Of a DNA stretch of 13,701 bases, positions 7,344 to 13,701 are shown in pieces. The notes beneath the pieces are model-generated. The model had not been told where the DNA came from. It did not search any database and saw only the letters and a program-made list of their open reading frames with translations. The stretch is taken from positions 1 to 13,701 of the forward strand of contig JAITVE010000041.1 in NCBI GenBank assembly GCA_031285975.1. The letters run 5' to 3'. Source of the stretch: Candidatus Adiutrix sp. Its GTDB lineage: Bacteria; Desulfobacterota; Desulfarculia; Adiutricales; Adiutricaceae. Numbering within the stretch: position 1 is the stretch's first letter; each line of letters opens with the position of its first letter. A program made the position numbers and the translations under genes.

Positions 7344-7372
7344 AGTATACCAAAACCAGCTACATTAATAAA
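7344..7372 (-). promoter_or_regulatory. Extended -10 promoter for the Tli4-like gene
   Basis: On the - strand TATACT (7349-7344) is preceded by TGG, giving an extended -10 (TGnTATACT). The -35 region (TTTATT, 7372-7367, spacer 17) is weak. The same TTTTGGTATACT core lies upstream of the paralogue, so the promoter was duplicated together with the gene. Confidence 0.55.
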
Positions 7373-7423
7373 CGGGGCCTGCGGACGCTCGACAAAGTAA
7401 AGGCCTGACGCGGCCCCGAGGCC

Positions 7424-7744
7424 CTACCCAGCCAGCCAGTGCGCCAACACTCCGGCCAGCGAGCCCAAAATGACGGCGTTGGCGGTGATTATCGGGAGCG
7501 GCTTTTTGTCGTCATGCCCCACGTGGATGAGCATAGGCAGCATCAGGGCCAGGCCCAAGACGCCGCCTTGCAGCCACCAGGGGAGGCCGGGAATGCGGGT
7601 ATGAAAAATCACCACCGTCATGACAAAATAGTGGATGAAGGCCGCGACAATCGTATAGCGCGGCAGTTTCTGCTTGAGCATGGGCAGTATATCGACCACT
7701 CCAATGCCGAGTCCCGCTAAAACGGAGAGCGTCAAGGTACTCAT
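7424..7744 (-). CDS. Small conserved membrane protein, four helices
   Basis: A 106-residue, strongly hydrophobic protein with four membrane segments at about residues 2-22, 30-51, 55-76 and 83-105. The loops are short; the one between helices 3 and 4 is charged (HDDKK). Recognisable local features are GVVDILPMLKQKLPRY after helix 1 and PGLPWWLQGG before helix 3. I have an impression of similar uncharacterised proteins in distant bacteria but cannot name a family. The length and helix count would fit a small transporter subunit or a membrane-bound partner protein. The ATG at 7744 has AGGG about 7 bases upstream. It lies 34 bp after the frame remnant of the broken paralogue and about 130 bp before the intact paralogue on the same strand, so it is probably read from the promoter at 8973-9001. 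A functional link to its secreted neighbours is possible but not shown. Confidence 0.75.
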   Translation of the reverse strand: MSTLTLSVLAGLGIGVVDILPMLKQKLPRYTIVAAFIHYFVMTVVIFHTRIPGLPWWLQGGVLGLALMLPMLIHVGHDDKKPLPIITANAVILGSLAGVLAHWLAG

Positions 7745-7778
7745 TCTTTTCCCTACTTCAAAAAATCCGGCCGCGTGC

Positions 7779-8922
7779 TTAGTGCGCCGCCGCGTTTTGG
7801 GCGTTGTTCAGAACCGTGTTCCAGAGGTTCAGCAGTTCCGGGTAGTTTTGCAAGGGGGCGTTATCCGGGGCGTCTGGCGCCAGTATGGAAATGTTCAGCG
7901 GCGGCCTTTTTGAGTCCGGGCGTTTGGTTTCGACCCACTCAAAATTGACTAAAAAGATATCATTGAGCGACGGTACACCGTCGCTGGCGTACCCCGGGCC
8001 AGGTCGGGCGCACTATAATCAGTTCATAGCCGTCAAGCCCGGCCACGGCCCTCGGCCTGAAGCTGACAAAAGGCAGGCAGTCGCAAGCCTTCATCTCGTC
8101 CTCTCTGTAGCTGCCAATCCCCGCCCGGAGCAAGCTTTCCCTATCATGAGAAAAAGACGCAAGCGTGTGAGGCCAGCTATTTATATACAGGAAGGCCGTT
8201 TCGCGCTCATTTTGAAAATAGACGGAAAAACCGGGCACCGCCGGAATGGAGGCCATGTCTATTTCACCAAAACGCGTTTTGAAGGCGGCGCTATTGGCAG
8301 CAATTCCGCCGCCAGTCCATCGGTAGGCCGCGAGGCAGGTTTTCACAGCTTCCAGAAATTCTTTAATTTTCGCGTCTTTCAGCGCTTCGTCAAAGGACGC
8401 GCGCGCCTTGGTATCATCGAAATGTGCGCTGAACACCAAATAGCCCAGCGGAAATTTCACATAAAGATACAGCGCGAGAGCATCAGCGTTGGGCGAGGCG
8501 GCGTCTGGCGCGGATTGTTGATAAAAAGTGGATATTGAAAGCATTTTGGCCGGATAATCAAAGATATTGTCCAGCGTTTCTTCTTTCTTTTGCTCTAAAC
8601 GCCCTTTCCTCGACTTGGCCTTGAGGCGCTTTCGAAAATCGTCCAAAAATATTTTTTCGCCGTCTGCGGGATCGTCAAAGCGCCTTTCAGTAAAAGTGAA
8701 GTATTGCGACGAATTGTGCTGAAAAGCCCAGGGCGGTTGAAAGACATAGAGGCCTAGGGCCATAGATTCGGGCACCTGGAAGACCATATGCCCGGCAGGA
8801 TAGGGGACAAGTTTCAGCCCCGCTTCCCCCGCCGGCGCCGCCTCGGCGGCGGATGGCTGGGCGGCAACGAGGGCGGCGGTCAGCAGAAACAGCAACAAAA
8901 CTATAGGCTTTTTGGGGGACAT
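7779..8922 (-). pseudogene. Frameshifted paralogue of the Tli4-like secreted protein
   Basis: The frame from the ATG at 8922 (GAGGA 8 bases upstream) encodes a signal peptide (MSPKKPIVLLLFLLTAALVA...) and then a body aligned along its length with the intact copy: shared blocks GLKLVPY, DAKIKEFLEAVK, FKTRFGEID, KACDCLPF and RPRAVAGLDGYEL. Near 8003-8013 one extra base relative to the intact gene shifts the frame, and the open frame ends at 7960 after about 12 unrelated residues. The neighbouring frame carries on without a break to a TAA at 7779-7781 and restores the family ending (PSLNDIFLVNFEWVE, then ELLNLWNTVLNNAQNAAAH). The total length of 1144 bases is one more than a multiple of three, as expected for a single insertion. 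As written, the product would be a 320-residue protein lacking the C-terminal domain. A sequencing or assembly error is the main alternative, because everything outside the one base looks intact. Confidence 0.8.
7784..7847. repeat. 3'-end block shared with the paralogue (copy 2)
   Basis: Partner of 6171-6234: 62 of 64 bases match, the first 42 perfectly. It lies downstream of the frameshift, in sequence that is no longer translated in this copy. Confidence 0.85.
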
Positions 8923-8972
8923 GTGCCGTTCCTCGCAAATATAGATGGTGGGGGGAATGCTGAACTGCCCCC

Positions 8973-9001
8973 AGTATACCAAAAGCGGCTCTGGGTCTCA
9001 A
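8973..9001 (-). promoter_or_regulatory. Sigma-70 promoter for the paralogue and small membrane protein genes
   Basis: On the - strand TTGAGA (9001-8996) and TATACT (8978-8973) are separated by 17 bases. A TGG in front of the -10 makes it extended. It would give a leader of about 45 bases before the ATG at 8922. It is better formed than the copy upstream of the intact gene. Confidence 0.65.
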
Positions 9002-9085
9002 GGATTTCTGCATCACTTCGGGGGCAGGAACAAGAAGAGCGCGGCGAGGGGCCTGGTTGGCACAATCACACGCCGCTGGCAATGG

Positions 9086-9105
9086 ATACCGGCTTGCGCC
9101 GGTAT
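9086..9105. repeat. REP-like palindrome downstream of ybeY
   Basis: ATACCGGC and GCCGGTAT form a perfect 8-bp stem around a TTGC loop, set in GGATACC...GGTATGAC. This wording is typical of dispersed intergenic palindromes of proteobacterial genomes. It lies about 57 bp after the ybeY stop, where it could stabilise or end the phoH-pgpH-ybeY transcript; no T-run follows on either strand. The rest of 9002-9162 shows no other feature. Confidence 0.6.
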
Positions 9106-9162
9106 GACGGGGCGGGGTTCGCGTTTGAGGCGGGGTTTTCCAAATAAGCTGGCTCTGGCCAA

Positions 9163-9606
9163 TCACAGCCCGTGGTTAATCAGCCCCCACAGCCGCTCGG
9201 TTTCAGCTTCCTGGCGGGCCGCTTCGCCGGGGCTTTTTTCGTGGTCATAGCCTATCAAATGCAAAAGGCCATGGACGAGGTAGAAGTAGAACATTTCGCC
9301 GTCGGTGTAGCCCAAAGGCGGGGCTTCGCGCTGGATGGTCTCGGCGGAGATGACGATATCGCCCAAAACGCGGGGGGCTCCGGGAAGGGGTTCGCCCTCT
9401 TCCATAGCGAAGGCCAGCACGTTCGTGGCCTTGTCCACGCCCCGGTATTGGCGGTTAATGTCCCGGATGCTTTCGTCGCCGGTGACGGTGACGGACAGGT
9501 CGGCCTCGCTGAGGCCAAGCTCTTTCAGCAGCCTGGCGAGGCGGCGGCGGATATTCGCGCTCTTAATGGGGAGCGCTTTTTGACGGTTCGACAGGTAGAT
9601 GGCCAT
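9163..9606 (-). CDS. ybeY: Endoribonuclease YbeY (rRNA maturation factor)
   Basis: A 147-residue protein of normal length for YbeY, a zinc-dependent single-strand endoribonuclease acting in 16S rRNA 3'-end maturation and 70S ribosome quality control. The family signature HGLLHLIGYDH (H112, H116, H122) gives the three zinc ligands near the C-terminus. The N-terminal half has the usual pattern TVTGDESIRDINRQYRGVDKATNVLAF, followed by LGDIVIS. The ATG at 9606 lies inside the 3' end of the upstream HD-domain gene, a 44-base overlap, so translation is likely coupled. The order phoH, pgpH-like, ybeY is a known conserved arrangement. Confidence 0.95.
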   Translation of the reverse strand: MAIYLSNRQKALPIKSANIRRRLARLLKELGLSEADLSVTVTGDESIRDINRQYRGVDKATNVLAFAMEEGEPLPGAPRVLGDIVISAETIQREAPPLGYTDGEMFYFYLVHGLLHLIGYDHEKSPGEAARQEAETERLWGLINHGL

Positions 9607-11980
9607 AAATTTCCTTGGGCATATCGCCTTTGAGCCCCGGCTGGCGGGCTTCTTTTTTCTCGTCAGCTGCGGGTTCGCCCGCTTTTTTTGTGCCGGGATA
9701 GGCCACCCGGTGGTGGTAGATGCCGATGAGAATGGTGGTAAAGGTGTTGATGACCTCAGATATTTCTTTGGTCTGGAGGTCGCAGTCGTCCAACTGGCCG
9801 TCGTTGAAAATCTGGTTCACCAGCTGGCGAACCATGTTTTTTATCTTCACCGGGGTGGGCTCGGAGAGCGAACGGGTGGCCGCTTCGCAGATGTCCGCCA
9901 GCATGACCAGCCCGGCCTCTTTGCCGCGCGGGCGCGGGCCGGGATAGCGGTAGTCGCCTTCGTTGACCTCGGGCTGGCCCTCCTGCCGCTGCTCTTTGGC
10001 TTTGTGGTAGAAGAAGGACATCAGGCTGGTGCCATGGTGCTGCTCAATGATGTCCACAATGCCCTGCGGCAGGCCGTGGGCGCGGGCCAGTTCCACGCCG
10101 TCGCGCACGTGGCCGATGAGGATCAGCGCGCTCATGGAGGGTGCCAGGGTGTCGTGGCGGTTCTCGCCGGTCTGGTTCTCCACGAAATACAGGGGCTTCT
10201 TCATCTTGCCGATGTCGTGGTAATAGGCCCCGACTTTGGCCAGGTGCGGGTTGGCCCCGATGCACTCGGCGGCGGCTTCCACCATGGCCCCGACAATCAC
10301 CGAGTGGTGGTAGGTGCCGGGGGCCGAGAGCATCAGCTCCCGCAGCACGGGGCGGTCAAGGTTGCCGAGTTCCAGCATCTTCAGGTTGGTGTTGAAGCCG
10401 AAGGCCGCTTCAATCAAGGGGATGAGCCCGCTGGCGATGATGCCCGACAAAACGCCCGAGGCCGCCGCCGCGCAGAAGCTGTTCAGCGCCTGGCGGCTCC
10501 AGGGCTGGTCGGTTAAGAGCAAAAGGCCCAGAAGGGTCAGGCAGTTGACCACCATCACCCAGAAGGAGGCCGGGATGAGGTGCCCCCGCTCGTTCATGTT
10601 CCTCAAGCACCAGGTGGCGGCAATGGCCCCGTTGTAGCAGTAGAGGAAAGCCAAAAAGCGGCTGTCGTCGGGCGTCACCACCGCGGCGGCGACGGCGGCG
10701 AACAGGGCCATGAAAGCCGCTTTGCGCAGGCCGAAAAAAATGGCGATGACCATGGCCGCCGTGGAGATGGGCATGGCGTAAAAAAAGGTGTGGTTTTCGA
10801 GGAAATCAAAATCCCCGGCCAGGGCGGTGCCGAACATCTGGGCGCTGTGGGCCAAAAGGGCCACCATCACCAGAATCATCGTCCACAGGATTTGCTCCTT
10901 GAACGGCAGGGGCCGGAACTGGCGTTTCGCGTCCAGGTGCACCAGCACCAGGGCCGCGCTGAAAAAGACGAACAGGGTGACGAACAGCCCGGCGAAGCGC
11001 AGAATCCATTCGTAAACCCCGGAGGAATTGTTCAGCAGGCGGATTTTTTCCGCCGCGTCCGGCCCGATGACCGAGCCCTCCCGCACGATGACCTCGCCGT
11101 CCCGCACGTTGAAATACACGGTGGGGGAGGCGTTTTTGGCCTCGGCCACCCGCCGCTCGGTTTCCGTTAGGTCGGGGTGGAGGTTGGGGCGGATCAGGCC
11201 CTTGGCCAGGGCGGCCACCTGGGTAGCGTCCTCTGGGGAGAGGCGGCCCCACAGGGATCTGGAGCGCAGGTCGATGAAGCGGGCGGCGGAGTTCCTGTCC
11301 AGAAGACCGGCGGCGCTGGGCAGGGTGTATTCCCGCCGGGAAGATACGGGGATGATGGAAATGGCCTGCAAACCCGGCAGGGGCGCGGGGCGGTCTAACA
11401 GCCCCTGGCCCATCACGGCCATGGCCAGGCCCATGGTGGGCTGTTCGGCCTCCGGGCCGAAACGCCGCCGCAGCAGGAAGTTCCAGGAATTTTCATCGGC
11501 GGGGGCGCGGAAGGTTTCGGCAAAATCGGCCTTCAAATTTTCGAGGGCCGCGTTGAAGCGGCTCACCTGCTCCGCGTTCTGGGGGGCCGGGGCGGCGAAG
11601 AGCTCCCGGCCCCGGCGGAACAGGGCCCCGGCGTCCGCCGCCAGGGTGTCGCCCAGGGTGTCGTCCAGGGAGAGCACCGGCGGCACCAGGGCGGCGGCCC
11701 GTTCGCGCTGCATCGCCGTGGCTTCCCGGTCTTCCGCCCGGAAGGCCCGGTCGGCCCGGATGGTGTATTCGGCCACGTCGTTGACCTGGTAATTCACGGG
11801 GGCCGGGGACGACAAGAGCACCAGCACGGCGGTCATGAGCCCCAGCAAAATAGCCTGGGAGGCGGTGTCCCGGCTGCACACCCGGCGCAGCTTTTGGCGC
11901 AGGGCGCGGAAGCCCGGGCGTTTGGCCGCCGGGTGCCGGGAAGACAGGGCCTTGGTCATTTCAGTGTGTCTGGAAGCCAT
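9563..11980 (-). CDS. pgpH: 7TM-HD family phosphohydrolase, probable c-di-AMP phosphodiesterase (PgpH/YqfF type)
   Basis: An 805-residue inner-membrane protein with the full PgpH layout. A first helix lies at about 41-58; an outer 7TMR-HDED domain spans about 62-320 and ends in DGEVIVREGSVIG; seven helices lie between about 325 and 530; a cytoplasmic HD domain covers about 550-760. The metal-site residues are present: H558/H559 (TYHHSVIVG), H588-D589 (YYHDIGKM), H624 (GHVRDG), H648/H649 (EQHHGT) and D696 (MLADICEA). Characterised members hydrolyse c-di-AMP to pApA. There is no HD-GYP signature, so c-di-GMP is unlikely as substrate. The C-terminal tail of about 40 residues is charged, low in complexity and overlaps ybeY. 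The ATG at 11980 has AGGA 8 bases upstream and shares its A with the phoH stop (TAATG). Substrate assignment comes from family knowledge, not from this sequence. Confidence 0.9.
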   Translation of the reverse strand: MASRHTEMTKALSSRHPAAKRPGFRALRQKLRRVCSRDTASQAILLGLMTAVLVLLSSPAPVNYQVNDVAEYTIRADRAFRAEDREATAMQRERAAALVPPVLSLDDTLGDTLAADAGALFRRGRELFAAPAPQNAEQVSRFNAALENLKADFAETFRAPADENSWNFLLRRRFGPEAEQPTMGLAMAVMGQGLLDRPAPLPGLQAISIIPVSSRREYTLPSAAGLLDRNSAARFIDLRSRSLWGRLSPEDATQVAALAKGLIRPNLHPDLTETERRVAEAKNASPTVYFNVRDGEVIVREGSVIGPDAAEKIRLLNNSSGVYEWILRFAGLFVTLFVFFSAALVLVHLDAKRQFRPLPFKEQILWTMILVMVALLAHSAQMFGTALAGDFDFLENHTFFYAMPISTAAMVIAIFFGLRKAAFMALFAAVAAAVVTPDDSRFLAFLYCYNGAIAATWCLRNMNERGHLIPASFWVMVVNCLTLLGLLLLTDQPWSRQALNSFCAAAASGVLSGIIASGLIPLIEAAFGFNTNLKMLELGNLDRPVLRELMLSAPGTYHHSVIVGAMVEAAAECIGANPHLAKVGAYYHDIGKMKKPLYFVENQTGENRHDTLAPSMSALILIGHVRDGVELARAHGLPQGIVDIIEQHHGTSLMSFFYHKAKEQRQEGQPEVNEGDYRYPGPRPRGKEAGLVMLADICEAATRSLSEPTPVKIKNMVRQLVNQIFNDGQLDDCDLQTKEISEVINTFTTILIGIYHHRVAYPGTKKAGEPAADEKKEARQPGLKGDMPKEIYGHLPVEPSKSAPH

Positions 11981-12966
11981 TAAGCTGTCCTTTTATGGTG
12001 CGTCTGGTTAGCCGCCCGGTCATAGGCTTCGATGATGCGCCTGACCAGCCGGTGGCGCACCACGTCCGCCGCGCCGAAGCGGCAGAAGGCGATGCCCTCG
12101 ACCCCGTCGAGCACGCTCACCGCTTCGGCCAGGCCCAGGGGCTGGCCGCCGGGGAGGTCGCTCTGGTCGGGGTCGCCGGTCACCACGGCCCGCGAGCCGG
12201 GCCCCAGGCGGGTGAGGAACATTTTCATCTGCTCACGGGTGCAGTTCTGGGCTTCGTCCAAAATCACAAAAGCCTCGCTCAGGGTGCGCCCGCGCATGAA
12301 GGCCAGGGGGGCCACCTCGATGACCCGCCGCTCGGTCAGCTTGACGTATTTTTCATAGGGTATCAAATCGTCCAGCGCGTCGTAGAGGGGCCGCAGATAG
12401 GGATTGATTTTTTCGGCCAGATCGCCCGGCAGAAAGCCCAGCCGCTCCCCGGCCTCCACCGCCGGGCGGGTGATGATAATGCGCGAAACTTTGCCCTCGC
12501 CCAGGGCGGCCACGGCCGCGGCCACCGCCAGATAGGTTTTGCCGGTGCCCGCCGGGCCCAGGCCGAACACCAAATCGTGCCCGGCCATGGCCGACAGGTA
12601 GGCCCGCTGGGAGGGCGTTTTGGCCGCCACCCGCCGCCGGGCCAGGGAACTGTCGAGCATCGGGCGGGTGTATTCGGCGAGGTCAAGCTCGGGATTATTC
12701 CAGGCCAAATTCAGCAAGCACTCGGTATCCCACTCCGAGGGGTTTCCCCCCTCCGCCGCCAAAGCGGTCAGCGCGGCGATGACTTTTTCAGCGGCCAGCA
12801 CTTTCTCGCGGGGGCCCTCCCCCACCGTGACTGCCGCCCCGCGCTGCCCGATGCCCAGTCCCAGCAGCTTCCCCAGCAGTTTCAGGTTGGCCGAGCCGGG
12901 CCCAAAACCGTTGCGGGCGGTCTCAGTCGCTCCGCCGGTCACATCCGTCCGTCTTTTCGCACCCAT
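11980..12966 (-). CDS. phoH: PhoH-like P-loop ATPase
   Basis: A 328-residue protein close to the usual PhoH/YbeZ length. It has a variable N-terminal region (1-110) with an acidic EWDTECLLNLAWNN patch. Then comes the PhoH domain: Walker A GPAGTGKT at 137-144, the family block ITRPAVEAGERLGFLPGDL, then KINPYLRPLYDAL, Walker B VILDEAQN at 234-241 and the sensor block VTGDPDQSDLP. PhoH-like proteins are ATPases with proposed RNA-helicase activity that work with YbeY in ribosome and RNA quality control; ybeY is two genes downstream here. The stop shares one base with the next start. The start is less sure: the ATG at 12966 has GGAGA about 14 bases upstream, longer than ideal, and no better in-frame codon was seen. 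Confidence 0.95.
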   Translation of the reverse strand: MGAKRRTDVTGGATETARNGFGPGSANLKLLGKLLGLGIGQRGAAVTVGEGPREKVLAAEKVIAALTALAAEGGNPSEWDTECLLNLAWNNPELDLAEYTRPMLDSSLARRRVAAKTPSQRAYLSAMAGHDLVFGLGPAGTGKTYLAVAAAVAALGEGKVSRIIITRPAVEAGERLGFLPGDLAEKINPYLRPLYDALDDLIPYEKYVKLTERRVIEVAPLAFMRGRTLSEAFVILDEAQNCTREQMKMFLTRLGPGSRAVVTGDPDQSDLPGGQPLGLAEAVSVLDGVEGIAFCRFGAADVVRHRLVRRIIEAYDRAANQTHHKRTA

Positions 12967-13031
12967 GAGTTTTCGGCCGCTCTCCTTTGTTCGCGCGCGC
13001 CCTCAAAGCCGAGCCGCGCAGAGTACGTCGT

Positions 13032-13059
13032 ATTATACCTCATTGCCGCCCATAATCAA
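13032..13059 (-). promoter_or_regulatory. Sigma-70 promoter for phoH-pgpH-ybeY
   Basis: On the - strand TTGATT (13059-13054) is followed after 16 bases by a perfect TATAAT (13037-13032). The transcript would begin near 13025, with a GC-rich leader of about 60 bases before phoH. Confidence 0.65.
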
Positions 13060-13135
13060 AGCGCGGCTTGACGTTCATAGCAGAACGGAGGCGGTATGCT
13101 TGCGCGTCAATGCTGCGCCGCCTCAAACCGCTAGA

Positions 13136-13178
13136 GCGCTTTTCTATTGCAAGGTAGTCTGCATGAAATGAAAAGCGC
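13136..13178. repeat. 9-bp inverted repeat with 25-base spacer
   Basis: GCGCTTTTC (13136-13144) and GAAAAGCGC (13170-13178) are perfect inverted copies. TAGAGC in front of the left arm has an inverted partner, GGCTCTA, after the next palindrome near 13229-13235. The two hairpins may therefore be parts of one larger imperfect palindrome, such as a mobile-repeat remnant or a structured leader. Confidence 0.6.
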
Positions 13179-13193
13179 CCGGATGTTTACGTA

Positions 13194-13228
13194 TTTTGCA
13201 ATTTACTAAAGGCAGGTAAATTGCAAAA
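13194..13228. repeat. Perfect 13-bp inverted repeat with 9-base loop
   Basis: TTTTGCAATTTAC (13194-13206) and GTAAATTGCAAAA (13216-13228) are perfect inverted copies around TAAAGGCAG. It lies 80 bp before the small gene and about 135 bp upstream of the phoH promoter. There is no T-run on either side, so a simple terminator is unlikely. An operator for a dimeric regulator or an RNA hairpin are both open. Confidence 0.75.
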
Positions 13229-13308
13229 GGCTCTAAAGAAATCAGCTAAAAGCGCCGATACGAATATTGGGGACATAACGGCATTTGCTGCATAGGAAAG
13301 GAGGGCTC

Positions 13309-13461
13309 ATGCAAACCGGCAGCGTATACGGCAGCCAGGTGCGGGATCAGGCCATGCAGTTGGTTCAAGCCGCCCTGAAAGCCAGGCTGAACATGACCGA
13401 ACAGAACACAATCAAGGCCCCGCCGCCGGGCAAAGGCGGCAGGGTGAACGTGGTGGCCTGA
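13309..13461 (+). CDS. Small 50-residue hypothetical protein
   Basis: The ATG at 13309 follows AGGAAAGGAGG with a 4-base gap from the GGAGG core, one of the strongest ribosome binding sites in the window, and a strong terminator lies 12 bp after the TGA. The product starts MQTGSVYGSQVRDQAMQLVQ, continues with an Ala/Gln-rich probable amphipathic helix (about residues 8-32) and ends in a Pro/Gly-rich tail (APPPGKGGRVNVVA). It has no signal peptide, membrane helix or cysteines. I do not recognise a family. The helix vaguely recalls short YjfB-type putative motility proteins, but the match is too loose to use. Its own ribosome binding site and terminator argue for a real, well-translated single gene. 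Confidence 0.7.
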   Translation: MQTGSVYGSQVRDQAMQLVQAALKARLNMTEQNTIKAPPPGKGGRVNVVA

Positions 13462-13473
13462 GGGCCGCGCATG

Positions 13474-13501
13474 AAAAAAGCCCCCGTTCGGGGGCTTTTT
13501 T
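13474..13501. terminator. Strong bidirectional rho-independent terminator
   Basis: GCCCCC and GGGGGC pair around GTTC, with six A before and six T after. It therefore works on both strands, serving the small + strand gene and the convergent metQ-type gene. Confidence 0.93.
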
Positions 13502-13522
13502 GCGGACTGTTCAGCGGGGCGC

Positions 13523-13701
13523 TCATTTGGCCTTGTATTCAAAGGCGGGCAGAGTCGCGCCCTCAAAGCGGGTGAGGATGAAGTCGGCCACTTCCTGGGA
13601 CTGATAGGCATCCACGAACTTTTTGTAGAGGGGGTTGTCCTTGTCTTCGGCGCGGGCCACGACCACGTTCACATAGGGGGATTCCGCGTCTTCCAGGTAA
13701 A
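13523..13701 (-). CDS. metQ: MetQ/NlpA-family substrate-binding lipoprotein, C-terminal 59 residues
   Basis: The frame enters from the right edge and stops at 13523-13525 (TGA). The visible part contains SPYVNVVVAR, then NPLYKKFVDAYQSQEVADFI and ends TRFEGATLPAFEYKAK. This is the closing region of MetQ/NlpA proteins, the lipid-anchored binding component of the MetNIQ D/L-methionine ABC importer. The start, signal peptide and lipobox cysteine lie outside the window, and so would metN and metI. The ending is normal, so there is no sign of damage. Family call is firm; methionine as ligand is the usual but unproven reading. Confidence 0.85.
   Translation of the reverse strand, partial: YLEDAESPYVNVVVARAEDKDNPLYKKFVDAYQSQEVADFILTRFEGATLPAFEYKAK

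Larger units (their letters stand above)
12967..13308. other. Divergent intergenic region with inverted repeats
   Basis: This 342-bp stretch separates phoH (- strand) from the small gene at 13309 (+ strand). It holds the phoH promoter, two inverted repeats (13136-13178 and 13194-13228) and, immediately before 13309, the Shine-Dalgarno sequence. No tRNA, riboswitch or convincing sigma-70 promoter for the + strand gene was found. Confidence 0.6.

Noticed and set aside
7395..7423. GGCCT...AGGCC hairpin after the small membrane protein gene
   Set aside because: A 5-bp stem with a 12-base loop and no T-run is too weak to call a terminator.
9599..10516. Long open frame on the + strand opposite the HD-domain gene
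   Set aside because: It is antisense to a gene with clear domain motifs and gives a low-complexity Gly/His/Val-rich product, as expected from GC-rich codon bias.
11995..13071. A 358-codon open frame on the + strand opposite phoH
   Set aside because: Entirely antisense to phoH for most of its length, no recognisable motif, and composition typical of a shadow frame.
13263..13290. Sigma-54-like site (TTGG, ten bases, GC) before the small gene
   Set aside because: Only the GG and GC anchors fit; most other positions of the -24 and -12 elements do not match.
13246..13611. A 121-codon open frame on the - strand across the terminator
   Set aside because: It crosses a strong terminator and overlaps the real metQ-type frame and the small + strand gene, and shows no motif.

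Overview
The window looks like a chromosomal segment of a Gram-negative, GC-rich bacterium. My best guess is a Desulfovibrio-like member of the Desulfobacterota (old Deltaproteobacteria). The guess rests on the gene order phoH, 7TM-HD phosphohydrolase, ybeY, on signal-peptide-bearing periplasmic proteins, and on sigma-70-type promoters. No rRNA, tRNA or CRISPR array was seen.

Positions 1-3651 (+ strand) hold a tightly packed, visibly more AT-rich cassette: a polyprenyl-phosphate glycosyltransferase (5' end cut by the window edge), a class I methyltransferase, a small SMR/EamA-like membrane protein of the flippase type, and a large polytopic GT-C-like membrane protein. Together they fit a lipid-linked sugar modification system: the GT2 enzyme charges undecaprenyl phosphate, the small protein flips the product, and the large membrane protein transfers the sugar to a surface glycan. 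After it comes about 360 bp of gene debris (3652-4011) with a frameshifted IS5-type transposase fragment.

Positions 4012-6077 (- strand) hold a two-gene operon behind a good promoter: an MBL-fold hydrolase followed 2 bp later by a protein with PHP-like metal-site motifs. Positions 6166-8922 (- strand) hold two paralogous secreted proteins, tentatively T6SS-immunity (Tli4)-like, flanking a small four-helix membrane protein. The upstream paralogue is broken by a one-base frameshift near its 3' end, yet its last 64 bases are almost identical to those of the intact copy.

Positions 9163-12966 (- strand) hold the housekeeping operon phoH, pgpH-like, ybeY (phosphate-starvation-like ATPase, probable c-di-AMP phosphodiesterase, rRNA maturation endonuclease). 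The three genes overlap each other and are read from a recognisable promoter at 13032-13059. Positions 12967-13308 are intergenic and contain two striking inverted repeats. A 50-codon gene with a very strong ribosome binding site follows (13309-13461). It ends at a bidirectional terminator shared with a convergent, window-truncated metQ-type lipoprotein gene (13523-13701).
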